This document shows positions 1 through 5,799 of a DNA stretch of 5,799 nt, piece by piece; positions within the stretch are counted from its first letter, which is position 1, and every line of letters begins with the position of its first letter. The notes under the pieces are model-generated. The model was not told the DNA's origin and did no database searches. It saw only the letters and a list, made by a program, of their open reading frames with translations. The position numbers and the translations under genes are program-made. The stretch comes from Anaerolineaceae bacterium UBA700 (GTDB lineage Bacteria > Chloroflexota > Anaerolineae > Anaerolineales > Anaerolineaceae). The stretch spans positions 1 to 5,799 of the forward strand of contig DBMK01000101.1 of the NCBI GenBank assembly GCA_002298885.1, in the 5' to 3' direction.

Positions 1-24
1 GGAAAAGATCCCCATCAGTCTCAT
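1..24 (-). CDS. possible start of the next operon gene (cut by window edge)
   Basis: After the TAA of the preceding membrane protein (38-40) there are 13 bases and then an ATG at 24-22, followed by an open frame to the window edge (MRLMGIFS). A second in-frame ATG lies at 15-13. An AAGG stretch four bases before the first ATG is a weak ribosome-binding candidate. Only eight codons are visible, so no product can be named. The tight spacing fits continuation of the operon, and a missing subunit of the same membrane complex would be a natural guess. It could equally be chance open frame. Confidence 0.25.
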
Positions 25-37
25 CCAGCCTTGGGAC

Positions 38-1435
38 TTAGAACTTCAGGTGGGAATAGATTTGGATGAGGTTGAGCAGGCCGGGCAGGAGGACACCGGG
101 GAGGAGGCCGATCAGGAGGATGATCAGGATACCGGCGGAACACAGGACGGCCGAGGTCCACTTCTCACCGATCTCCCAGGCGGGGGTGAGGCTGCTGGCA
201 AGGCTGGCGAGCAGGCGGAAGCCTCCCCCCCAGTAGGCCACACTGCCGGCCAGGATCCAGGCCATGAGCGGCACCGATTGGCCGGCCACGGCCTCGATGA
301 CGGCCTGGCGGACGGGGAACTCGGCCAGCAGTGGCAGCCCGCCCAGGCAAAAATAGGCGATCAGCAGGGCGCCGGAGGCAAACGGCAGGCGGTGCAGGCT
401 GCCTTTTAAGCCATCCAGCGTGGCTGGTATTCCGGCCTGTTCGAAAAGAGACAGAGCGAATGAGAAGAGGAGCAGGGCCAGGAAGCGCGGCACAAGGGCT
501 GTGGCAAAGGCCTCCAGGCCCATGGTGGTGTGCAGGCCCAGCGCTATCAGGGCGAACCCGCTTTCGAGGATTACGGCGTAGCCAAACGCTCTTTTTAGAT
601 CCTTCTGGAAGGCGGCCCAGATGCCGCCGGTGACCACCATCAACGTGCCGACGAGCTGGAAGACGGCGGGCAGGGCCTGGTTATCCCGCAGCCAGGTGTA
701 GTTATCCATGAACCCAAGAGCCATGAAGAAGACGACTCCCGGGATGAAGCTGAGCACGAACCCGGAAGTATAGGGGTGCGTCTCGCCGGTGAGCAGCGGG
801 ATCCAGGTGTAAAAAGGAAAGACGGCCAGCCAGAAGGCGAAGCCCAGGCCAAAGAAAACGGCAGCCTGGAGCAGCAGGCGCGGATCGTTCGGGCTGGCGT
901 CGATGGCGGATGCGGTCCACCCGGCGAGCAGTATGAACGGAACGGCCAGCGTTTGAAAGATCAGGTAGCGCAGGGCGCCCTGGCCAACCGGCCGTCCGGG
1001 CGGGTTGAGCATGGGGATGCTCAACAGGACGGCTGTTTCGATGAGCAAGGCAGCAAAGAGGAACGGCTCGACGGCCTGAGCAGCGACGAGCAGAGCGATC
1101 ATCCCCAGGCCAAACGGCCAAAAGAGCCGCCCGGGGCGCGCAAAATATGCTCCGAAGAACCAGAAGAAACCCAGCGCGAAGACCAGGGTGAGGAAAGCGC
1201 GGTCGGCGTTATCCAGCACAAAGCGGCGCCCGAAGATGACGATGGCCGAGGAGACTTTAAATGCTACCGGCCCAATCTGGATGGTAGTGTCGATGGGCAT
1301 CTGCCAGGCAAGCAAGGCCAGGATCAGGCACAGCGCCGATGACAGGCCGGCTGTCCAGCCACTGCGGCGCATGATGAACAGGAGGAGGATGGCGATTACC
1401 CCCGGCAGGGCGATCCAGATCAGGGGGGCGCTCAT
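38..1435 (-). CDS. proton-conducting antiporter-like membrane subunit (NuoM/NuoN/HyfF-like), divergent
   Basis: A 465-residue polytopic membrane protein with about 13-14 hydrophobic segments, related to the antiporter-like subunits of complex I and hydrogenase-4. The best family signature is QKDLKR at residues 277-282 followed by FGYA, matching the conserved QKDLKRL-xAYS segment. A second is the FPFYTWIP segment at 206-213, corresponding to the usual PxHTWLP of the broken helix TM7. A glutamate at 133 (LLIET) fits the TM5 glutamate. Key departures: the TM7 lysine, five residues before the proline, is Trp202; the following histidine is Tyr209; the TM12 lysine position is occupied by Arg376; and the TM8 LK motif reads FIPG. 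Whether it still moves protons is therefore uncertain. The start is the ATG at 1435, which overlaps the TGA of the upstream gene (ATGA) and has GGAG eight bases before it. The same frame is open to 1726, but that extension is Pro/Arg-rich, non-membrane sequence lying over the upstream gene. Length is somewhat short of HyfF (about 525). Confidence 0.85.
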   Translation of the reverse strand: MSAPLIWIALPGVIAILLLFIMRRSGWTAGLSSALCLILALLAWQMPIDTTIQIGPVAFKVSSAIVIFGRRFVLDNADRAFLTLVFALGFFWFFGAYFARPGRLFWPFGLGMIALLVAAQAVEPFLFAALLIETAVLLSIPMLNPPGRPVGQGALRYLIFQTLAVPFILLAGWTASAIDASPNDPRLLLQAAVFFGLGFAFWLAVFPFYTWIPLLTGETHPYTSGFVLSFIPGVVFFMALGFMDNYTWLRDNQALPAVFQLVGTLMVVTGGIWAAFQKDLKRAFGYAVILESGFALIALGLHTTMGLEAFATALVPRFLALLLFSFALSLFEQAGIPATLDGLKGSLHRLPFASGALLIAYFCLGGLPLLAEFPVRQAVIEAVAGQSVPLMAWILAGSVAYWGGGFRLLASLASSLTPAWEIGEKWTSAVLCSAGILIILLIGLLPGVLLPGLLNLIQIYSHLKF

Positions 1436-2019
1436 ACGTCGCGCTCCATGGAGGCGGCGGACGCCATATAAGCCCCTACCAGGGCCAGTCCCAGGTTGAC
1501 CGCCGCAAGCAGGCCGGCGACCAGGACTGAATTCTCCAGGGCGGCGTAGAGGATCTCGAACCCGGAGAGGAAGGTCAGCAGGCCGATGACCACCCGGGCG
1601 GATTGGCGGTTCATTCCCATCTGCAGCAGGCCCATGCCCATCAGGATCAGTCCGCCGAGGCTGGTGGGCTGGCTGACGTGGAGCATGCCCATCAGCGATT
1701 GTGAAAACGAAAAGATGGCAATCCACAACAGCAGGGCCGCCAGGGCGCGAAAGATGCGTCCGGAGAGCGGCAGAATGGCGTCCTCGCCGATATCGCTGCC
1801 GGACTGGGTGGTGGCCAGGACCGCGCTGGCCATCAGGCCTACCACCAATTTAACGGCGGCCATACCGATCGGCCAGCTCAGTGTGACCAGCCAAAACATG
1901 GCCACGTATTGGACCGAGAGGGCAATTTGCGTGCCGCGCCAATCCAGGCCGATCAGCAGGACCAAGGAGGCGACCATCAAGATGGGGACGGCAATGATGG
2001 CGTACTGGTCAAGGTTCAT
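1432..2019 (-). CDS. small membrane subunit, HyfE/NuoK-like
   Basis: A 195-residue, very hydrophobic protein with about seven membrane segments (roughly 5-25, 30-47, 50-70, 88-108, 118-135, 142-160 and 164-186). Size, topology and position between two antiporter-like subunits match HyfE, whose C-terminal half resembles NuoK. The C-terminal part shows a NuoK-like pattern: Glu155 in GFEILY could correspond to the NuoK TM2 glutamate, but the position expected for the second NuoK glutamate appears to be alanine (about 173). The first half has a charged intramembrane-looking segment, AAVKLVVGLMA (54-64), with Lys57 near the start of a helix. The start chosen is ATG at 2019, which overlaps the previous stop as ATGA and has AGGGG eight bases upstream. 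The frame is open upstream to 2736, but that part is low-complexity soluble sequence antisense to nothing and inside the neighbouring gene, so it is rejected. Homology at this level is distant, so the subunit name is an inference from pattern and context. Confidence 0.8.
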   Translation of the reverse strand: MNLDQYAIIAVPILMVASLVLLIGLDWRGTQIALSVQYVAMFWLVTLSWPIGMAAVKLVVGLMASAVLATTQSGSDIGEDAILPLSGRIFRALAALLLWIAIFSFSQSLMGMLHVSQPTSLGGLILMGMGLLQMGMNRQSARVVIGLLTFLSGFEILYAALENSVLVAGLLAAVNLGLALVGAYMASAASMERDV

Positions 2020-3620
2020 GGCAGCGACCCCTGGCCGGCGAGGAGCGAAAGCAAGAGCGCCAACAGCACGAAAACCCAAAGCACCCCGCCTTCGCCTTCG
2101 AGGATGGTCGTCACGCCTTGCAGGACGCTTTGGAATACCCTTAATAGCGCGCCGAGGAAAATGTACAGCCAATCCAGCCGCAGCACAGCGCTTAACAACC
2201 GGCCAGCGCGGCGGGCGATGATAACAACCCAGATCCTTTCGAAGCGCTCCGTTGGAATGCGCGAACGATAACGCCAAAAATAAACAACATATCCGAGGGT
2301 GAGTAAGGCCGAAAGGATGCTGGCCCACCATACCCCGCTGGTAAGGGTGCCCGGAAGTCCCAGCAAAAGCAGCAGCCAGGCGTTGGCGGCCAGGAAGTAC
2401 AGGCCGAACGGGTACAGCACCTGGATCCAACGTTCCATCGGAGAAAGGGGATCCGCGGGCCGCTGGGCATGACGGATGAATCCGATCATGATTAAGGCAT
2501 GCGCCAGGAGGAAAATGAAATCCGGGGCATTGATTGGCGGGATGACCAGGCCTTTCCAGCCGTTGGCGGCGGGAGTGAAGGGCAGGCCGCTGAATGCCAG
2601 GAGCGAAATTGCCAGCGGGAAGCCGGTCAGCCGTTCGCGGGCGGTATACAGGAATAGGACGCCCCCGGTCAGGACCAGGGCGATGCCCCAGGCCAGGGTG
2701 GACTGCGGATAACCGCGGATGGAGCTGGCCACGCACAGGCCAGCTAAGGCGATCATCCAGTAAGGGCGCCCGCTGATCTCGTCAGCGGACCCAGCCCACA
2801 TAGCGGCGCCATACAGGCCGGCCAGGGCAGAAAAGATCAATAGAAATGGCGAATACTCGGGCGGCACGACGTTGGGCGGCAGGTGGGCCAGCAGCACCAG
2901 GCTGGATGCCGGGCTTGCCAGGCGCAGGATGGTGCCCAGGCCGCGGCGTAACGGCACCTCGGCGGAGTATGGCAGGTGCAGGGGGAGCACTCCCAGGCGC
3001 AGCCCGGCGGCAATCAGCAAGAACACTGCCGACGCCTGAGGCGGGGCGATCAGAATCAACACTTGCCCGTTGCTCTGGCTGACAGCCATGGCGATGATCA
3101 AGAAAAAGGTGCCGCTCACCCTGGCCGAAAATGACAGGACCGCCTGGAGGCTCATCTGGGGTTGGTTTACTGTCCAGAGGATGACCGCCAGCTCGATCAG
3201 ATCGATGATCATCCAGGCCAGGGCCAGGGCTAGCGGGCTGCTGGCGATAATTGCCAGGATGGCAGCGCCGGAAACGAGCAGGCTGCCGGCCCAGGCGGAA
3301 GGGATTGAGCGCAAGGCCAGGCGGGCGGAGGCGGTAAGGATGACGGCGGCGGCGAGGCCGGCAATGGCAAAGGAATAGGACCAGCTCACTGTGTCGAGCT
3401 GGAAGATGATGGCGCCGGGCAGACCGGGGATAGGCAGCCACTCCGGCAGAGCCAGGGGCGGAGGATTGATCCAATGGAAAGCCAGGATGAGACCCCAATT
3501 GGCCAGTGAAACCAGGACGGCGACCAGGTAACTGATCCCGAAGCGCGGCTGCGTCCGTTGTAGGATCAGGATGGCCACTGCGGACAGGATCGGCAGAAAG
3601 ACCGGGAGGAGGATCAACAC
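2016..3620 (-). CDS. proton-conducting antiporter-like membrane subunit (NuoL/HyfB/MrpD-like), strongly divergent
   Basis: A 534-residue membrane protein with about 14-16 hydrophobic helices, typical in length for NuoL/M or MrpD-type subunits, which act in the inner membrane as part of redox-driven ion pumps or cation/proton antiporters. The N-terminus (MLILLPVFLPIL) is characteristic of the family. Recognisable landmarks are the TM5 region AWMIIDLIEL (135-144), with Asp140 and Glu143 standing for the WELM glutamate; the TM7 region GLRLGVLPLH (206-215); and the TM12 region SGLPFTPAANGWKG (344-357) with Lys356. The TM7 lysine is replaced by Arg208, and the usual HTWLPDA continues as HLPYSAEVPLRRG. 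The C-terminal end carries an amphipathic stretch, then ILEGEGGVLW (506-515) and a last helix, resembling the lateral helix and terminal TM of NuoL/HyfB-type proteins. The start is GTG at 3620, one base after the dihydropyrimidinase TGA. No Shine-Dalgarno is visible before it, so translation is probably coupled. Family membership is likely; the exact complex is unknown. Confidence 0.85.
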   Translation of the reverse strand: MLILLPVFLPILSAVAILILQRTQPRFGISYLVAVLVSLANWGLILAFHWINPPPLALPEWLPIPGLPGAIIFQLDTVSWSYSFAIAGLAAAVILTASARLALRSIPSAWAGSLLVSGAAILAIIASSPLALALAWMIIDLIELAVILWTVNQPQMSLQAVLSFSARVSGTFFLIIAMAVSQSNGQVLILIAPPQASAVFLLIAAGLRLGVLPLHLPYSAEVPLRRGLGTILRLASPASSLVLLAHLPPNVVPPEYSPFLLIFSALAGLYGAAMWAGSADEISGRPYWMIALAGLCVASSIRGYPQSTLAWGIALVLTGGVLFLYTARERLTGFPLAISLLAFSGLPFTPAANGWKGLVIPPINAPDFIFLLAHALIMIGFIRHAQRPADPLSPMERWIQVLYPFGLYFLAANAWLLLLLGLPGTLTSGVWWASILSALLTLGYVVYFWRYRSRIPTERFERIWVVIIARRAGRLLSAVLRLDWLYIFLGALLRVFQSVLQGVTTILEGEGGVLWVFVLLALLLSLLAGQGSLP

Positions 3621-3621
3621 G

Positions 3622-5046
3622 TCAGACTGGGTAAGAGAAGGTGCTGCGCTTGATGAAGCGTCCCCGGCCGGGAGCGCCGAGCCAGCGTTCCTGGTCGACG
3701 ATCAGGTGGCCGCGCGAATAGACCTTTACCGGGTACCCGGTCAGGTCCCAGCCTTCGAAAAGGTTGTAATCGGTGCGATGCTGGGCATGGGCGACGCCGT
3801 ACCGGAGGCGTTTTTGGGGGTCCCAGAGGACGATGTCGGCGTCGGAGCCGGGCAGCAGGGCGCCTTTGCGCGGGTACATGCCGAAGATTTTGGCCGGGGT
3901 GGTGCAGGTCAGGTCGACGAACTGGTTAGGGGTGAGGCGACCGTTACCGACTGCATAGGTCCAGAGGATGGGCATGCGGTCACCGACGCAGGGCAGGCCG
4001 TTGGGGATCTTGGTGAAATCATCGCGGCCCAATTCCTTGCCGGGGATGGCGACCAGCTTGCCTTCGTAGAGAATTGGTCTCGAGCCATTGAAGAAGAAGG
4101 GGCAATGGTCGGTGGCGATAGTCTGGATGATGCCGTCCTGCAGGCCTTGCCACAGGCGGGCGTTATCGGCGGCGGTGCGCATCGGTGGCGAGCAGATCCA
4201 CTTGGCCCCATCCGGCCGGCGCAGGTCGTCGACGGAGAAAAACAGGTACTGCGGGCAGGTCTCGCCCAGGATGGGCAGGCCTTTTTCGCGAGCGTAGGCA
4301 AGCTGGTCGACTTCGCCGGCAGCGTTCATGTGGACGATGTACAGTGGGGCGCCGCCGGCCTGGGCAGCTAGGGCGAAGCCGCGCAGCCCCGCCTCGACCG
4401 CGCCCCAGGCGGGGCGGGTGAGGGCGTGCCATTCGGGGGATTTCTTGCCGGCGGCCAGGGCCTCGGACACCAGGATGTCGATCACGTCGCCGTTTTCGGC
4501 GTGCAGCATGGTCAGCAGGCCGTGCTCGCGGGCAATGCGCATGACCCGGAAGATCTCGCCATCAAGCAGGCGCAGGCGGTTGTTGTAGGCGGTGAAGACT
4601 TTAAGGCTGGTGATGCCTTCCGCGGGCAGCCGGGGGATGTCGGCCTCTACGGCCGGGGTCAGGTGGGTGATGTTCATGTGGAAGCTGAAGTCGATGGCGG
4701 CCTTGGCGTCAGCCTTGGCATGCCAGGCATCCACGCAGGCAGGCAGCGAGTCCAGGTCCTGGGAGATAAAATCGATGGCGGTGGTGGTACCGCCGAAGGC
4801 GGCGGCCTTGTGCCCGGTGTAGTGGTCGTCTGAGGAGACGGTGTTGAACATCGGCAGCTCGAAATGGGTGTGCACGTCCACCCCCCCGGGGAGGACCAAC
4901 ATCCCGGAGGCGTCGACCACCTCCGCATCCGCCGGGGCGGCCAGGTCTACGCCGATCGAGGCGATTTTCTCGTTTTCAACCAATATATCCGCCGGATAGG
5001 TCTCTGCGGCGGTTACCAACGTACCATTTTTAATGACCAGAGCCAT
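3622..5046 (-). CDS. hydA: dihydropyrimidinase / D-hydantoinase
   Basis: A 474-residue cytoplasmic amidohydrolase of the cyclic amidase family. It hydrolyses the ring amide of 5,6-dihydropyrimidines (dihydrouracil to N-carbamoyl-beta-alanine) or of 5-substituted hydantoins. All binuclear-metal ligands can be seen: His59 and His61 in DVHTHFELP, the carbamylated lysine Lys149 in SLKVFTAYN, His182 in LHAENGDVI, His239 in IVHMNAAGEV, and Asp313 in ATDHCPF. Substrate-loop residues are also present: Tyr154, Ser286 in CSPPMR, and Asn349 in the family-typical GRDDFTKIPNG. Full length for the family, with a normal C-terminal beta region (GSDADIVLWDP at 400-410). Two in-frame ATGs occur, at 5058 and 5046. 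The second is preferred because GGAGG lies five bases before it and MALVIKNGTLV is the usual family N-terminus. It stops one base before the first membrane subunit gene. No partner enzyme (dihydropyrimidine dehydrogenase, beta-ureidopropionase or carbamoylase) is in the window, so pyrimidine breakdown versus hydantoin use cannot be decided. Confidence 0.93.
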   Translation of the reverse strand: MALVIKNGTLVTAAETYPADILVENEKIASIGVDLAAPADAEVVDASGMLVLPGGVDVHTHFELPMFNTVSSDDHYTGHKAAAFGGTTTAIDFISQDLDSLPACVDAWHAKADAKAAIDFSFHMNITHLTPAVEADIPRLPAEGITSLKVFTAYNNRLRLLDGEIFRVMRIAREHGLLTMLHAENGDVIDILVSEALAAGKKSPEWHALTRPAWGAVEAGLRGFALAAQAGGAPLYIVHMNAAGEVDQLAYAREKGLPILGETCPQYLFFSVDDLRRPDGAKWICSPPMRTAADNARLWQGLQDGIIQTIATDHCPFFFNGSRPILYEGKLVAIPGKELGRDDFTKIPNGLPCVGDRMPILWTYAVGNGRLTPNQFVDLTCTTPAKIFGMYPRKGALLPGSDADIVLWDPQKRLRYGVAHAQHRTDYNLFEGWDLTGYPVKVYSRGHLIVDQERWLGAPGRGRFIKRSTFSYPV

Positions 5047-5051
5047 ACGCG

Positions 5052-5056
5052 CCTCC
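5052..5056 (-). promoter_or_regulatory. ribosome binding site deciding the dihydropyrimidinase start
   Basis: On the minus strand GGAGG occupies 5056-5052, five bases before the ATG at 5046. It overlaps the alternative upstream ATG (5058-5056), which itself has no Shine-Dalgarno. This favours a 474-residue rather than a 478-residue product. Confidence 0.6.
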
Positions 5057-5079
5057 ATAGGATGATTCTACCAGGATTA

Positions 5080-5125
5080 TTAAACCACAATTTGACCTCA
5101 GAGATACGGTGTACATAGTGAAAAG
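5080..5125 (-). repeat. decayed copy of the 9-bp-unit intergenic repeat
   Basis: Read on the minus strand this stretch runs from CTTTTCACTATGTAC through ACCGTATCTCTGAGGT to CAAATTGTGGTTTAA. It keeps the spacing and ends of a repeat type I recall from many environmental bacterial genomes, made of CTCTGTGTN units and ending in GTGGTTAA, but with scattered substitutions. It lies immediately beside the better preserved hairpin at 5134-5212 and has no coding potential. The family assignment is from memory and by eye; the similarity could be partly fortuitous. Confidence 0.4.
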
Positions 5126-5133
5126 CGCATTTT

Positions 5134-5212
5134 TTTAACTACTGAGACACTGAGGACACTGAGAAAACCTTAAAATATTTATTAAGGTTTTCTCAGTGTC
5201 TCAGTGGTTAAA
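5134..5212. repeat. long imperfect inverted repeat built from 9-bp ACTGAG units
   Basis: The left arm (5134-5173) and right arm (5182-5212) can pair over about 31 positions: 5164-5173 with 5182-5191, 5155-5163 with 5192-5200, and 5134-5145 with 5201-5212, with one G-T pair and an 8-base loop AATATTTA. The only interruption is a 9-base bulge at 5146-5154 (GACACTGAG), which is an exact duplicate of the next nine bases at 5155-5163. So the left arm has one more 9-bp unit than the right. The element fills most of the space between the 183-residue gene and the dihydropyrimidinase, and its right end contains the upstream gene's stop codon. It may act as an mRNA 3' end structure, but it has no clear T tract after the stem on the minus strand. 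Confidence 0.85.
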
Positions 5213-5759
5213 TATTGCCAAATCCTAAGAAGGCCAGAATGGCAGGGTCGATTGCTAATTCGGGGAGGTCGGCGGGGGTGTATTCACCGCCCTGCAGGGC
5301 GCGCTCGCGCAGGGTGCGCCAGAGGACCTGGCGCTCTTCGGAGCGCACGACCAGGTCGTTGATCGTCCGAGCGGTTGGGAACAGTTCGCCGGTGGTGTAA
5401 AGAAAGGTGATCCGCCGCCAGCGCCCGGCGTGAATTGGATGGGGCAGGGTCTGCAGCGGGCCCAGGGAAAGCTTGTAGTATTCTTCAGCGGCGCGGGGAT
5501 GGCCAGGCTCGTCGCGGAAAAGCTCGGCCCGGCGGGTCAGCTCGTGGCCGCGCACCTCGGCAAAGTGCTCGATACGCCAGCGGCGCTCGGGGCCAAAACT
5601 GCCGGTCTGGTAAAAGGCCAACGCATCCACGTTAATCACCTTTGGGGCGCGGCGTAAGGGGATGCGGTACCACCCCAGCAGGCGGGCGATCTCCAGGTCG
5701 CGTTCCTCGGGCATGACGGCAACGAGGACGAGAGCATCACGCGCTGGATAGGATTCCAT
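5208..5759 (-). CDS. conserved-looking protein of unknown function
   Basis: A 183-residue soluble, arginine-rich protein with no signal peptide or membrane segment. I do not recognise a characterised family. The N-terminal third reads like a small beta-alpha domain: a hydrophobic strand ALVLVAVM (9-16), a helix EERDLEIARLLG (18-29), then a basic WYRIPLRRAP (30-39). Later come a strand VDALAFYQTG (44-53), an EYYKLSLGPLQTLPHPI segment (93-109) followed by RWRRITFLYTT (113-123), and a C-terminal helix around 133-155. From memory, similar proteins with a WYRIP motif occur as unannotated genes in Chloroflexota. The basic patches could suit nucleic-acid binding, but that is speculation. The ATG at 5759 has no Shine-Dalgarno; Met16 is an alternative but would remove the first strand. 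Its stop codon TAA lies inside the neighbouring inverted repeat. It is separated from the dihydropyrimidinase by about 160 bp, so it is probably a separate unit. Confidence 0.75.
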   Translation of the reverse strand: MESYPARDALVLVAVMPEERDLEIARLLGWYRIPLRRAPKVINVDALAFYQTGSFGPERRWRIEHFAEVRGHELTRRAELFRDEPGHPRAAEEYYKLSLGPLQTLPHPIHAGRWRRITFLYTTGELFPTARTINDLVVRSEERQVLWRTLRERALQGGEYTPADLPELAIDPAILAFLGFGNI

Positions 5760-5767
5760 TCTGTAAT

Positions 5768-5773
5768 TTTATA
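5768..5773 (-). promoter_or_regulatory. possible -10 element before the 183-residue gene
   Basis: The minus strand reads TATAAA at 5773-5768, eight bases before the ATG at 5759. If it is a -10 box, transcription would begin at or a few bases before the start codon, giving a leaderless or near-leaderless message; this agrees with the absence of a ribosome binding site. No good -35 is visible, since the expected place falls in the palindrome. The evidence is weak. Confidence 0.3.
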
Positions 5774-5799
5774 GCAAAATGGCGGCATATGCCGCCATT
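5774..5799 (-). terminator. palindrome with T run, likely terminator of the gene upstream of the window
   Basis: Positions 5778-5799 form a perfect 22-bp palindrome with stem GGCGGC/GCCGCC around ATAT, flanked by A and T residues. On the minus strand the stem is followed by TTTTGC, as in a rho-independent terminator for a minus-strand gene lying beyond the right edge. The palindrome may extend past the window and could work in both directions. Confidence 0.5.

Noticed and set aside
776..1342. 188-codon open frame on the plus strand
   Set aside because: It is a mirror of the second large subunit gene. The product is charged, Gln/Glu/Gly-rich and without recognisable motifs.
1436..1726. 97-codon upstream extension of the second large subunit
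   Set aside because: It overlaps the HyfE-like gene in another frame, has low-complexity composition, and the ATG at 1435 with GGAG is the natural start.
1586..2221. 211-codon open frame on the plus strand
   Set aside because: It spans parts of two minus-strand membrane genes and their overlap, with arginine-rich composition typical of a shadow frame.
2020..2736. 240-codon upstream extension of the HyfE-like frame
   Set aside because: It lies wholly inside the first large subunit gene, is Pro/Arg/Gly-rich without membrane segments, and the ATGA overlap with a good ribosome binding site at 2019 explains the start.
3571..4371. 266-codon open frame on the plus strand
   Set aside because: It is antisense to the dihydropyrimidinase, whose motifs are unmistakable. 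The plus-strand translation has no family features, and such long shadows are common in GC-rich coding DNA.
5065..5090. TTGTGG and TAGAAT on the minus strand as the dihydropyrimidinase promoter
   Set aside because: The spacing is only 14 bases and the -35 match is poor. A promoter must lie in this area if the gene is not read through from upstream, but this pair is not convincing.
5092..5116. TTGACC and CATAGT as a plus-strand promoter
   Set aside because: No plus-strand gene follows it, and the bases are explained by the decayed repeat copy.
5134..5212. CRISPR-like or classical rho-independent terminator reading of the repeat hairpin
   Set aside because: There are no spacers between regular repeats, and the stem is not followed by a T tract on the minus strand.

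Overview
The window is a compact, GC-rich bacterial segment in which every gene I can support lies on the minus strand. Reading in the direction of transcription (high to low coordinates), the order is: a 183-residue protein of unknown function (5208-5759), a 150-200 bp AT-richer intergenic region with a repeat-derived hairpin, a dihydropyrimidinase/hydantoinase (3622-5046), and three membrane proteins related to the ion-pumping subunits of complex I, hydrogenase-4 and Mrp antiporters (2016-3620, 1432-2019 and 38-1435). A further gene may begin at the left edge. The base composition, the divergent antiporter-like subunits and the unknown 183-residue protein recall Chloroflexota of the Anaerolineae type. 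That assignment is from memory and is only a moderate-to-weak inference; no marker gene is present.

The last four genes look like one transcription unit. The dihydropyrimidinase stop codon is one base from the GTG start of the first membrane protein, and the next two junctions are 4-bp ATGA overlaps. The three membrane proteins are therefore probably made together, and they resemble part of the membrane arm of a complex I-like or group 4 hydrogenase-like assembly. No iron-sulfur, NuoH/HyfC-like, hydrogenase or NADH-binding subunit is visible in the window, so the electron donor and the true identity of the complex are open. Both large subunits keep the overall fold signals but have lost or replaced the lysines that normally carry protons, which is the most interesting protein-level observation.

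The dihydropyrimidinase has every metal ligand of its family. It would hydrolyse dihydropyrimidines or hydantoins in the cytoplasm. Its link to the membrane proteins is positional only.

The intergenic region at about 5059-5212 contains a long imperfect inverted repeat built from 9-bp ACTGAG-type units, plus a more decayed relative beside it. One end of this element supplies the stop codon of the 183-residue gene. At the right edge a perfect GC-rich palindrome followed by T residues on the minus strand looks like the terminator of the preceding gene, with a possible -10 element only a few bases before the start of the 183-residue gene.
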